Assembly: GCA_019843655.1 (NCBI GenBank)
Contig: JACDQD010000002.1
Coordinates: 5,032,585-5,096,584 of the forward strand
Origin: Lethocerus indicus
Taxonomy: Eukaryota > Arthropoda > Insecta > Hemiptera > Belostomatidae
Direction: 5' to 3'
Length of the DNA stretch: 64,000 nucleotides
Numbering within the stretch: position 1 is the stretch's first letter; each line of letters opens with the position of its first letter. The notes under the pieces are model-generated. The model ran no database searches, was not told the origin of the DNA, and saw only the letters and a program-made list of their open reading frames with translations. This document shows, piece after piece, positions 27,220 through 38,734 of the stretch. The translations under genes and the position numbers were made by a program.

Positions 27220-30200
27220 CGTTGGCGGCGGCGGCCGGGGCCCGGGGGGCTGGCTCTCTACAGGCCGGTGTAGGGCGGCCCGGCCCGCTCTCCTCCCGCA
27301 ACTCTGAATCATCGGCCCCGGCCACTCCACCACCTCCTCCTTCTCCTCCTCCTCCTCCTCGCCAGTCTCTGGGATGCCTGCCCGCCGCCCCAGGAGTCTC
27401 CAGTCCGGCAAGCAGACGGCCTCTCCTCCGCCCTCTCATCCCCCCGCACCGGCCCTAAATCGCTTTTCCGACACGGCTTGACAGTGCCTCAAAACTTATC
27501 GTGCCTTTCTATTCAACTACCGAGTGAAATTCAATCGATCCAATCTAGTGCCGCTTTTCTTCAAAGCTCCGGTTTAATACCATTCCGGTTGAATAGTTTA
27601 CGCATTTTACTACAGTGCCGGTGTTGCGCGACATTACGATCGCGTTAAAAGGGGGACAGCGCTCGGTGCGGCCGCCTACGTACGTGTTGTTTGCGCACAC
27701 TCGCCAAATATTTTCGTCCCGGCTCTAGATTTAAATCGCCTACTGACGGAGTTCGAGACGAGGATTAAGAAAAGAAAGAAGAGAAGACAAGTTCGACCGC
27801 GACCTTTCGAGTTTAGGTAATACTGTGCGAGAGCGGATTAACGTTGTTAATTGGTTTTTGACCAGTCGATAGCGCGGATAAACCGTAAGGTTATAATTGA
27901 AATTGACGGTCATTCTTCTTAAACTTGTCTTTTCGTCCTGTTTTCGTTACGGCAGTGTAAAAATATGTCCAGAGAAATCTTTCCGGCAAACCCGGCTGAG
28001 TGTTAAGAGTGTCGAGAACGGGGAATGAAATGAAGCAGCGACGGGGGAATATAACCTACTTTGCTTCGATCTAGTTACTGGTGCCGAATGGACTAGTAGG
28101 CGGTTTTGGTTTTCATTCTTTTAACAACGGGAAGTGAATTTTGTTATTACAACTGTGAGTGTAATCTACTGTATTACTGTATTTCAATAGCGACCGATAA
28201 CCTTGTTAGGGCCTCTTGTGAATTTTGTGTGTTTCTGGATGTTCGCCCGTAACCATTATTAAAAATGAACAAAAAGGCCAAAAAATGTCGTCGATATTTG
28301 AAATTATATGATAAAATGTGTGTCACAATTGATCATTTCGAATAGAACGCATATTCTTGTGCATTTTCCCTAATACGAAACGTGTTATTTTCTGTAACTG
28401 GGATGAGTTACCTTCACATTTGTCGAAGAAATAAGGAGCAGGGACGTGGCAATCCGACTTAGTCGGTGAAAGCCGACTGAATGCCAACAGCCGCACGTCA
28501 TGATTTATTTTCTATATCGGTACAAAACAAGGTGACAAACCCATTCGAACAAACCTTCGCCTCAGAGGACATCTCTAAATTACCTATCTAAAGTAGGTGC
28601 AGTTTTCTTTCTACGCCATTTTCAAATTTAATTTTCGGCATTCGGAAGTCTTGGTCATTTGGTCCCAGCGCCAACTTGCTCAATAGGTATTTCGGCCAAA
28701 AAAATTATATTTTCCTTTTACCGCATCTAGGAGGGGTCATTTGAAGGCTCCTCACAGCCTATAATTCGACTACCTTTAAGTAAATAGAAATGACTTCATT
28801 TTAGTGTAAATGCAAAGCAATAAAAGTTAGTTTGCAATTGTATGTAAGGTTTTCGAGGGATAATTTTGTATTTTTTGCTTAAGGATATAATCTTAATTAG
28901 TATTTAATGTTGTTTCTAGAGTAAACCAATTTCGTAAGTTTTCTTTATTCTGTAGTGTTAAACAAACTTTCACCTAAATTTTACCTACTCTTTCTCTTTA
29001 CCTAATCTTGTGCAATTTCAGTTACCGGTTCATATAATCTAGGTCTTTTTCAACCCGAGACAAGTTAGGTTTAAATGTTATGCAATCGGAAGTATTGATG
29101 GAACATCAATGATTCCCTCTGTTTTAGTACGTAATTTTTTTTATCTTCCGGTAGGTTGAATATACCGAAAATGCATTTGTTCCGACATTAAGGCGGAAAG
29201 TTGAGGTCGGGATCTGCGCACACTGCGATAAATAGTGGCCGGCATTCGCCCCAATCCCATTATCTTATAAGTGCATTCAACAGGCCCACTAATTGTGACG
29301 ATAAAAACGTTTGGGCGCTGCGAGTGATGGCTTAATGACACTATTTGGAGCATGGGACCCCGTGCTGTTTAGAAATCGTCGTCATGGCAGTAATAAAAAT
29401 TGATTTTACACTAATTTGTTTCGTTATTTTAGAACTCGGCCCGAATTCATCGTCTACGGCCCTATTGCAATAATTAAAGGGGAATAAATTGAGTAGGAAC
29501 ATGTTCCATTATGAGAATAATTTCATGTGAAATGATATACCAAATAACAAAATTAATACAATTGATATTCCACAGGTTTTTCGTGATCAGCTGTCCACGT
29601 TTGTTGGCTGGTTTGTTGGTTATAATAATTGATATAAACACCTTATATAAATTCGAATTTAAAAACGAGACAAGTTAAATGCAAATAATTGTCATAAAAC
29701 AATAACGGGACTGCGACGTAACATATGTTCAGTCCGGTCAGTAAGAACTGTTACCGCCTTTTACAATTCTGCGCGCCTTCATTGTACAATCTTGATTTTA
29801 GTAAATTAAGTTATTTAATCGTGAACCGTTTAAGTTGTCGATAGGGATCCCTTATTCTTCGATTTCGCAGTTAAATTTGCATTGGACCCTGATTCCCTGG
29901 TGGCTGACCGTTGTTTACTTTTCAATCGCTAAGGTTAACTGAATCTTATAAGTTATCAAGGCTTTTTATCAAGGCCTTCGCTGTCCCACCAGCCGGGGAA
30001 AAGCTTTCTCTCGCAATATGCATTCGGGCAGAGGGATCAGCTCTTTCGAAAATCCTTTTATACGCCGTAATAGAAATTCTTCCGGGACTGATCTGATGAC
30101 CCCTTTATTGGGGCCCGGGAGAAAAAATGCGCTTATTTAGAGCTCGGTAAACTATATATAGTTTTGAAAAATATTCGTGCCTCAGTTGCTAATAGTTAGG

Positions 30201-31278
30201 TAGGCAGTTTAATGGCAGTAGGGTCGGGAACGGGGCCCCGTCCCGCATTCCCGGCGTTCCTGGCTAAAAATGCATATCCCTTTCGCCGTCTATAGATCGT
30301 CCTCTACTGTACACTACGGTAGAATTATTTGGTGTCATTTCTTACTATCTTTAGCTCATATAGTCTGCCGATCCCAGTTTTCGTTTTAATTTTTTTGCTT
30401 ATAAATCTATTATAATGTTTTAATGTCATTAGACTCGTGGATATGTTGATGTATATCTAGAATTTTTATTTATAAGATGTGTACCTCTGACCAGTATCAT
30501 TAATACTGAAGTCAATATGAAATGCCAATTAGACGGAATGTGAACTGCATTTTTGATTGAAACTGTCTGAATGAAAATCCGAGCGATATCGAACCGGGAC
30601 CCCGATCACGCAACACTGGCCGGCCCCCGCTTGACGTCGTAAAATAGTCGCAAATAAGAATAAATAGGATTGTAAATTTTTATTTTTTTTGGACTAAACT
30701 AACCCGACGGGTTTTCAGTTCGTCGCGGTCGGCAGTATTGAGTATTTTTACACGCGTCCAGGAAAAAAGACGTGAACGAGATGACTTCAGCAGTCGTTTA
30801 GCATCGTCTCTGTCAATTAGCAATATTAGTAAGTTTCCGTCGCCGGGCCATTGAACGAATTTTTAGATTACTGGAAGGGGTTGTGTAATACAATGGTCTG
30901 GAACAGGGGAAAGACCGGTTTGCCTGGAAGGTATGCAAATTGTTAGCACTAATCATTCAGAAGAACTTTGCCTACTTTCGCCGGCCATGACTAAGGGAGA
31001 TTTTCCATTCCTGATCGATTCCGGTCCTCTCAATTCTTTCGAAGTGTTGAGTGCTAACTGCGCCAATAATCTTCTTTCGTCGATGATCTAAATCTACACG
31101 GAATTTAAACCTACGTCCTCCGTTGTTGTCTTTCTTTTCACCCATCAAATATAACGGCGCACCATTTTTGCAATATTAACAGTAAAATTACGCCTTAAAA
31201 GGACATTCTGTTATTATTCCGTCTTGGCATACTTACTTCGGCTTCGCTCTATCTTTAGTAGAATGCGGTCCTAACACA

Positions 31279-31307
31279 GACCAGTTTCGGCTATTCGCCA
31301 TCGTCAG
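31279..31307 (-). repeat. Hammerhead-like repeat copy with intact core
   Basis: The minus strand reads CUGACGA, the UGGC...GCC stem-loop, GAAAC and UGGUC. Stem III (ACU/GGU) can pair with one G-U, and the cleavage dinucleotide UC is kept. The outer stem I is not conserved here (AUUC opposite UGUG). Confidence 0.55.
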
Positions 31308-32090
31308 GAATACGAGGTGCTGAAGTGGAATTTACTGAGTGGAGATAGAAAATAGTACGAGATTCTAAAATAATGAATTGTAAATGAAAGATTAAAAATG
31401 AAATTGGCGTTGAGCGCTTGAATAGAAAAAAGAAGAATAAGATCTAGTTGTCATTTTCTTGAGGCTCTTAAATAACCGTTTCACGGTTTTAAAATCTGTC
31501 CTTTTGTAATAGGTAAAACTAAGCTTACCTGTATAATAATGTGAAATTGTCGAAAATTTAGCTTTTTCATTGGGGTTTTCTAATGAATTGTCTTTCTGTA
31601 TGAAAGCAAAAGGATTGAAGGATTATCGAAATAGGCGAACAATGCTTGCTCCTACCTGGAGTGGGCTTTGACAATATTTAACCGTGCCTCATTGTGGCTT
31701 CCATTGTGTGAGCAGTAGAGATTAGGTTAGGGGACAGGGGAGTGGGCACGATGAGTCACACTCACTACTAGTCCTCGTTCAGACTGGTGCCACTACTACC
31801 TCACAAAGTCTGTGTTTGTGCAAGGGTCACATTTACAGTTCCCAAGTGCTCAAGTGGCAGTGAAATTTGGTTTCCGCAGACAGTCCCGCGAATTGGAGAA
31901 ACATCAAAAATCTGACTTGTCAAGTGGCAAAAGTATGCGGTAGCACTTGGATTTAGACCAGGTATAAACCTTATTCACGTGATAACGTGTACCAAGATTT
32001 TATCACACGATGAACTGTATCGTTGTTCTCGATATGGCTCTCTGTTGTCATTCTACATTGTCTGATGTAGTAGCAATGTTTGTACTCGGC

Positions 32091-32113
32091 GTGTGTATGT
32101 GTGTGTGTGTGTG
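32091..32113. repeat. (GT)n microsatellite
   Basis: GT repeat with one AT interruption. Confidence 0.9.
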
Positions 32114-34438
32114 AGGTCACAATGATAAGTGTGATCAAGTGTTCCCGACCGGTTGTATTCGATTTTAGATTCAGGTTGGGCGACATCCGGTGGGTCGTTG
32201 TCGCCGCTTCCTCCCCGGACAATGGGTGTCCGTGTTATTGCACCAACACTTGTGTATCGGCTTAATCTGATACGTGTTGAAACGTGGCCTACTAGTTCAG
32301 AACCACGGGCTCAAAGGTTTTGAGCCTAACCCTCACTGCCTAACCGGGTTTTTCACTCTTACAAACAGTTTCATAAAACTATTGTTTTCCTATTAGTAAT
32401 TTGATATATCATACTGGAAAGTACAATGCAGCGCATTTTACAGTATACTGTATTGTAGTTACAAAACTTAGTATTCACTCTAGGGCACTGAAGTTAGGGC
32501 GCACCTCTACGCACTCTTCTTTCAAACTTTCAACTTTCAACTCTTCGTTACTGTCCATATTGTCTCAGATTTTAACATTTCGGGAAACGCACAATGCGGA
32601 ATGTACAATGGTATGAAAACACAATTGATTATGTAGATATTTACGTTTATTCGGATAGCATTCAGTATTACGCTCATTTAAGCCAGGTGTACAGGTGCTC
32701 GACTATCGCTAGAGGATACGAAACCGTTTCTTCGCAATCGCGCATGAATTATGGCCTCCTTTAATGCGATGCCGATCTCTCCGGCAGAACTAAACTGGAT
32801 TAAGATTGGTTTACATACGCTATCGGTTCCGAAGCCCCACTTACTTTTCCAATCAAACTTGATGTACAACCTTCTCGGAGTTATTTTCGGTTGACTTTTT
32901 CCTCAATTTTCCATTAGCGTCCGTCCCAAGAGGGTCGAAGGTGTCTTTTAATAGAAAGCCGTGAAAACTAAGCTGGCAATGGGTATTTGTCAGTTGAGAT
33001 CAAGGCTAACCTAACCGAGATACTTGGCAGTCTTTCAGGACGTCTGGACAGACCAACGTCGCACAGCCACCTCTAGTAAATTTAGCTGGAAATTTATACT
33101 TCCTTCTGCTTCTTCTTCAGAATTTTAACTAAAACAGACTGTAGACGTATCAAAATTTATAATTAAAAACAAACAAATGTGTTTTACTTTGTATTAAACG
33201 CAATGGTATATAATTGTGAATTGAGTTGGGTCTCTAAGAATTTAAGTTTTATTTCAAATTAGTAATAAATAATATGCTTGAAGGAGTACAATTAGTTTGC
33301 GATCAATTAGAAATATTGGACGGGCTGAAATAAGTGTTCCGTATAGAAGTGTCTAAGTGTGATATTTGTATGTATATCGAATGACTATTGGGCGGTATAA
33401 AGACGTGGAAACCGCATGAGTAAGAAATGTGTTAATAATAAAAAAATCGATATTTAACGATTAATCTTTGATATATATGCGTGTATTTAATTTGTTTTGT
33501 ATTATTTATTTCATTATATTTATTTGTATTTAAAGTGAACGCGCTTGTTAAAGGTGTCGGCTCTTTTTATAATAGATAGTTGTATTTACTGCTTCTATAT
33601 TTAGAATATTCAATTTTCACTTTTGTCGTCGACGCGTAATGTTTAATAACCCCGACATAACGAAGTGGACCTGTATCTCTGTTCTCCGAAACATCTCCAG
33701 ACGTTTCTTTCTTTATTTCATTAGTCCGTTTCTAAATATATACGTTTAGGACTAAGGTTTCGGCCCATTAGTTTAGTTCTTTACGGCGGCCGACAAGTCA
33801 CAGACTGTTGGCCTCACACGATTCCCTTCAAGACTATTTCTCGGTCTTTTCTTTGTTTCTTAATTCCAAATCTTTTACAGGCGAGTATTCCGATAAACAA
33901 TGAATCGATGGTAAACCAATGTCATGAACGACTCGTATTCCTCTTATCTCAACCAGGAACCGCTTATTCTAATTGATATTTCAATTCGCAACAAAAACTA
34001 GTGCTGATAAACACTTGCCTGGCAGGCCTAAAACGACCCTAACCTTTATGAGCTTACGATACTAACGGTTTCACATTTCGCTATTACACAAAAATAAAAC
34101 TTCGTGGATTCGTAATAGTGGATTCACAGCATTTTACGATCAATTAAAGAGGTAACATGTCAACATCTTCAGTATATCGGGACTATAAAAACCTGGGAAA
34201 CTCGTATAAAATTTAGTAAACAAAAACAGTGGTGGTGGTGATAAGGCCGTCGCGTAAGTACGACATATAATATTAATGACGTTGGGAAGAAATTGAAATC
34301 GGAAACCTAGGTTAAGAGAAAGTAGGCGTGTATGAGTGTGTGCGTGTTGATATTAATTGGAATATAGAAGGCGTTCGGTGAGGTCAGAGGCGTTGTTTAT
34401 CTGAGAGGGTGGTGATTGAGGATGGGGTGTGGATGGTG

Positions 34439-34460
34439 GGTCGGTCGGTCGGTCGGTCGG
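34439..34460. repeat. (TCGG)5 tetranucleotide repeat
   Basis: Five perfect TCGG units after GG. Confidence 0.9.
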
Positions 34461-34620
34461 CAGGCCGGCTCTCGCCTGGTTGGGTAGGGGATAAGAGTCT
34501 AAGTAGTGGGGCCGCGTCGTCGGAAAGTGTGAGCTCTACGGGATTTTCACAGGATGCATTCGTATTATTTTTAGTCGGGGCCGGAGTGGTGGCAAGGCAC
34601 CTCCTAAATATAGCCGGTAG

Positions 34621-34760
34621 CCGCCCCGCACGTTAGTCGTTCAGTCTTCGACCCTCCAGTTCTGACTAGACCTCTCTCTGGCGCGCTACACCTGTCGCTC
34701 CGCCCGTCCACCGTCCCTCCCACTACTTATAACGACAAGCTCCACGGACAATTATCGTTT
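34621..34760 (+). promoter_or_regulatory. Possible internal promoter of the RBR ligase gene
   Basis: A GC-rich stretch with an arthropod initiator-like TCAGT at 34641 lies shortly before a splice donor (GTAAGC at 34934) and the first secure coding exon. No ATG occurs from here to the donor, so a transcript starting here would first meet an in-frame ATG at 35320. Inference from motif and position only. Confidence 0.3.
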
Positions 34761-34841
34761 TTGTGACCGAACCGTGTGTCTGTTGTGTGCTCCGATCGAG
34801 ATTCGATCGCACGTAAATAATAGTTTCTGAATAATTCGTAG

Positions 34842-34933
34842 ATCGTTCGAAGAACGGCGCGGTCGTCTCTGCCGACGGAGGGAGTGGCCGTGTTCCCGTG
34901 AAATATCCCTCGTCGAACGGAGTCGAGGAGAAG
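34842..34933 (+). CDS. Rbck1: Probable short coding exon before the large exon
   Basis: Lies between an acceptor-like TTCGTAG and the donor GTAAGC at 34934. Read in phase with 35020 it is open (KNGAVVSADGGSGR then VPVKYPSSNGVEEK) and joins the [10 protein letters not shown] start of the next exon. If it begins at 34842 it needs one base from the previous exon, which is exactly what the CAP-Gly exon ending at 5547 leaves. It has no ATG. The alternative is that it is 5' untranslated sequence of a transcript from the promoter-like region just upstream. Confidence 0.45.
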
Positions 34934-35019
34934 GTAAGCTAACCGGTGAGAGAGTTAAGCGTGCGATTGTAAACCGCGAGGAGCGGGCCGATATTAAGTG
35001 GGATCTGTTTTGATTGTAG

Positions 35020-38000
35020 CCGGTGAGTGTCGGCGGGCCCAAGTCTGTGACAGAGTTCTTCGTGCGAAGCATCCCCCTGAAAGATGACGGCGACGGTGAG
35101 CCGGGAGTGGCGCCCCCGAGGACCAAGAGAGCGAGCAAACCGTTCGACTCGCGGGCTCTAGTCCCCCGGGGACAGGACGCCGCCCTACAGCGCTACCTGG
35201 GAGCCGTCCCGGACTCCCCCCCCTCACTACAGTCGATAAGGATCGACCGCCGAGAGAGCCGCACTTCCTACTCCATCTTCGTAGGCGGCGGCCCGGACGA
35301 TGTCGTCGTGACTAAAAGAATGGACGAGGTCAAACGCGAATATCGAGCTTACGGTGGTGATATATCCGGCGAGGAATCCCCCCGCGAAAACAGACTTTCT
35401 AAAACCGGAAGTGCGTCTAGATCCGTGGGCTCGTCTCACAGCGCGGGTTCGAAAAAGAGTTCGGGCGGGTTTTTCTCGTTTCTAAAGTGGTTCAAGAAGG
35501 ACAAATCCGAAGAAGAAGAAGAAGCAGAGGAGGAGGAAGAGGATGACGCGCCAGAAGAAGTCGACACGGAAGATCCGTCGGCTCCCAATTCTCCCGCCTT
35601 AAGGAGAGTCAACAGTTCTTCGATTTGTGGAAGTGTCGATACACTGTTTAGTACTGCCACGGCTAGCAGTTTCGCTTTCGTGCACCCTTCCTATTATCGC
35701 CCCTTCGGTGCGGCCAGCCAAGCCGAAACAAGAATAGCCGCGGGGCCGGAGACCGCTACTTACAGGAACCGGATCAGAGAGAGAGATAGGGCCAGACTGC
35801 TCGAAAATAAACTTTCCCTACGGGAAAAGTACAACCTATACGCCAGCGGCACTCTACGCAGGAGCGTCGACCACATACACGAAATAGAGTTCGAGGAAAA
35901 ACTAGAAGACATCTTGACGCCGATAGATAATACCGCGGGCAGTAAAAATTCGACGTTAGGAAGAAAGAAGCGAAAAGCGCCGCCCCCTCCGTTCAAAGAG
36001 GAGCGGGGATCGAGCGACCTGAGTCTACCTGCGACTCTAGAAGTAGCGGGGGCAGCGGCCAAGTCGCCGGAGCTCAGGCACCACCGACGCACCGTCAGCG
36101 AGTCCGCCAAATACAAGGTCGGCTGCCACGTCAAGGGAAAGAGGAAGGCCCCCCCACCGCCGGATCAGAAAACCGAGAAAAGTTTGAAATTGGACGTCGC
36201 CGTTTCGGACGACAAGAAGGACAACGAAGGCGAGAAGAGCACCGATAACTCCATTAAGAAGAAACGTCCGGCCCCGGCCCCACCAACCGCCGTCGCGACC
36301 AATTGCATCGAGGGTCCTCGGCAACCCTGCGCCATTGCGGATATCATCAACCGGGCGGCGCTGGACATACTGAACGAGGCTGAGAAGCCTCCGGAAACTG
36401 CGGGACCAGAATCCGCCACCGAAGAGACCATTTCTAACGCGTCCACCCTGGATATAGAATTGGCCGAGGTATCGACGGACACGCTGCGCTTGGAAAAAGG
36501 CGTGTTGATGCCGAATAAAATGGACCGTCCCGCGTCGGAACCTAAAGTAGCGCCGACTTCGCCGGTTTCTCCTCGGCCCTGGTACAAGAGAGGGGCCGCC
36601 ACCAGGGAACAACCGACGACAGGCAGTGGCAACAAGAAAAAAGAGCGAGAAAAAAAACTCGACGATTGGATGCTGGAAAGCGGATTTCCCAGGAGGACTA
36701 GTTTTTTAAGCTCGGAAAATACGAAATTTAATATTTTTACCAAATTGGACCGTCCGGAAGAGAAAAGGAAGTCTCAAATTTCGATTTTGACCAATATTAG
36801 CGAACTGGATAGAGAAGCCGCCGAAATAGTACAGAAAGGAAAAGCGAGAGAACAGGCCTTACTCGCATCTCACGACGCTAAATATTACACGAACAATATC
36901 GATGACGCGGCCGCAAACGGCATCGTCCAAGAGGTCTCCGACAACGAGAACGTTGAAATACCGAAGAAGAGTTCCACACGTGAATTGATTTCCCTCTTTA
37001 ACGCCATTACGAACGTGACGAAAGTGACGGTCAACTCATCGTTTTTCTCTAAAGACGGTTCGAATATACTGAGAAAGGAGAACAACGCCACGTATTACGA
37101 CCACGATAAGGGGGAAAAAGTAACGATCAGAGAGACTAAAGTCAAAGAGACTACGGACGGAATGATGGGGAGAACCGTGACGGTGGGCACCAGAGACATC
37201 ATCACAACTTCACCCGGGACCGAGCAAATTGTTTCCACGTTCGAAGTTAACAACGCCATGAATCTAGTAACTGAAAACGATAAGAGGATCGCGAGGGTTA
37301 CCATCGAAGAATTAGACGAATACGATGCCGAAAGTCCCGCGGGCACTAAGGCCCAGGCCCTTTACGAAGCCAACAGACTTGTCAGGCACCAGTCCCCTGC
37401 CATTCCCACCATCGTCGAGGTCTCCGAGAGTTCCGTCAGGACCTCCCCGGCTTCAACTATCGACAGTACGACGACGGAGACGACTTCGGCCACCGAATCC
37501 GGTGTTCCGGCTAAAAGGGAAAGCGTTTGGATTTGTCCTCGTTGTACCCTGGAGAACGTAAAATGGAAAATTACTTGCGAGGCCTGCGACATGTGGCGAC
37601 CGTCGCCCCTCGAACTGAAAACGGACCAGACGGAAGCTGCCGGCGCCCATCCTTCCGCCTCTAAGCTGCCGCTATACAAACCTATCTTGGAATCGATCTC
37701 GCAACCCGCTATCTCTAACCCGGCTTACAGACAACCCGACACCGAAAAAGATTCTCCTCCCATAACGGAATCGAGTTCGCGGACGGAACCTTTCGTGAAA
37801 CCTAGTGATATTAAGACTGTGATAAAAAATGAAACTCCTATAAATAACACGAACGACGAGAAATTGGATCTCGACGAAAATAAAAACACCGCGGACATAC
37901 TCGATGACGTTAAAGCGGAGGACGTGCGTAAAGCGAGATTGGCCTATTTTAACAAAACCGGCATCTCTTACGAGAAGGACGTCGCGTCCTCGGCCAAAGA

Positions 38001-38734
38001 CACTCAGACCGCGGAGGAATCTAAACCGACGGCGAGGAACGCGGACCGAGAAAGGATGATGCTGAGGGAAATGCTCAAAGAGATGAAACACTCGCTTCCA
38101 AAACGACCGAAGAACGTTACGGTGGACACGTCTAAAAACGAGTTTATCAGTCCGGACACGGACCGCTCCAAGAGGATAGAAGACCGATCGGAGGATTCGG
38201 TCGAGGCGGACGTGCCGAAAACCGGGGCCATCAGGAAGACCCCCAAGTTCGGATCGCCCAAGGAGAAAAGGTACTCGGTGAACTCCAAGGGCGATCTGGC
38301 CGAAGCGTATCTGGTGGACACGGAAACGCGGGTGGAGGAAATAAAAGTGAAGAAATCCGGCGAAAAAGTCTCTTCGTCGGCGCAGACGAATTCAACCGTC
38401 CGGCAGGTAGTGCCGCAGGTGACCCTATCGCCGAGTAAACCCAAGGAGGTTATAGTGCCGATAACGATGGAGGATTACACTCTGAAGGAGGGCAAGCTCC
38501 AGATGTCGATTTCTCGGCAGGCGAAGAGGATCGGTACAGGTAGCTTCGAGCTGATGCGTCCGCGGGACTTTGCCAGCATCGAGGCGATAAAGACGGGCGG
38601 TATGGCGCCGGCCCACCTCTACGCCAACCTGCCCGATCATCTCCTCCTCAACCAGCCTCAACAACCCTCTGCACCGAAATCCGCCCCGGATCGCCCTTCC
38701 CCCCTTTCCAAAATCGACGATTCTAACGTCAAAG
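35020..38734 (+). CDS. Rbck1: Exon 1 of the secure set: disordered region and NZF finger 1
   Basis: A 3,715-bp open exon starting after TTGATTGTAG, with a stop directly upstream in frame at 35017, and ending at the donor GTAATA in phase 1. The first in-frame ATG is only at 35320, but residues before it ([17 protein letters not shown]) look like conserved protein. It has a Glu/Asp-rich stretch near 35500, three KRKAPPPP or RPAPAPP motifs that could bind SH3 domains, and a RanBP2/NZF finger at 37528-37605 ([10 protein letters not shown] then CEACD). NZF fingers bind ubiquitin. If splicing failed at 38735 the frame would end at 38757. Confidence 0.9.

Larger units (their letters stand above)
26673..34841 (+). 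other. Non-coding stretch with a GC-rich island and possible upstream exons
   Basis: Holds a GC-rich island with GGT/CCA tracts (27060-27460), a structured inverted repeat (28443-28499), a hammerhead-like copy (31279-31307), a GT microsatellite (32091-32113) and a TCGG tract (34439-34460). A donor-like TTTAG/GTAATA at about 27816 could end a 5' untranslated exon of the downstream gene. No protein family is recognisable. Confidence 0.45.

Noticed and set aside
5548..34841. Search for the remaining CYLD exons (further CAP-Gly domains, USP Cys and His boxes)
   Set aside because: None seen on reading; very short exons cannot be excluded by eye, so CYLD itself is kept only as an alternative.
35227..38664. 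Several long minus-strand and other-frame open frames opposite the large RBR exon
   Set aside because: They mirror a biased, stop-poor coding exon; no family signature, and the plus frame has clear NZF and proline motifs.
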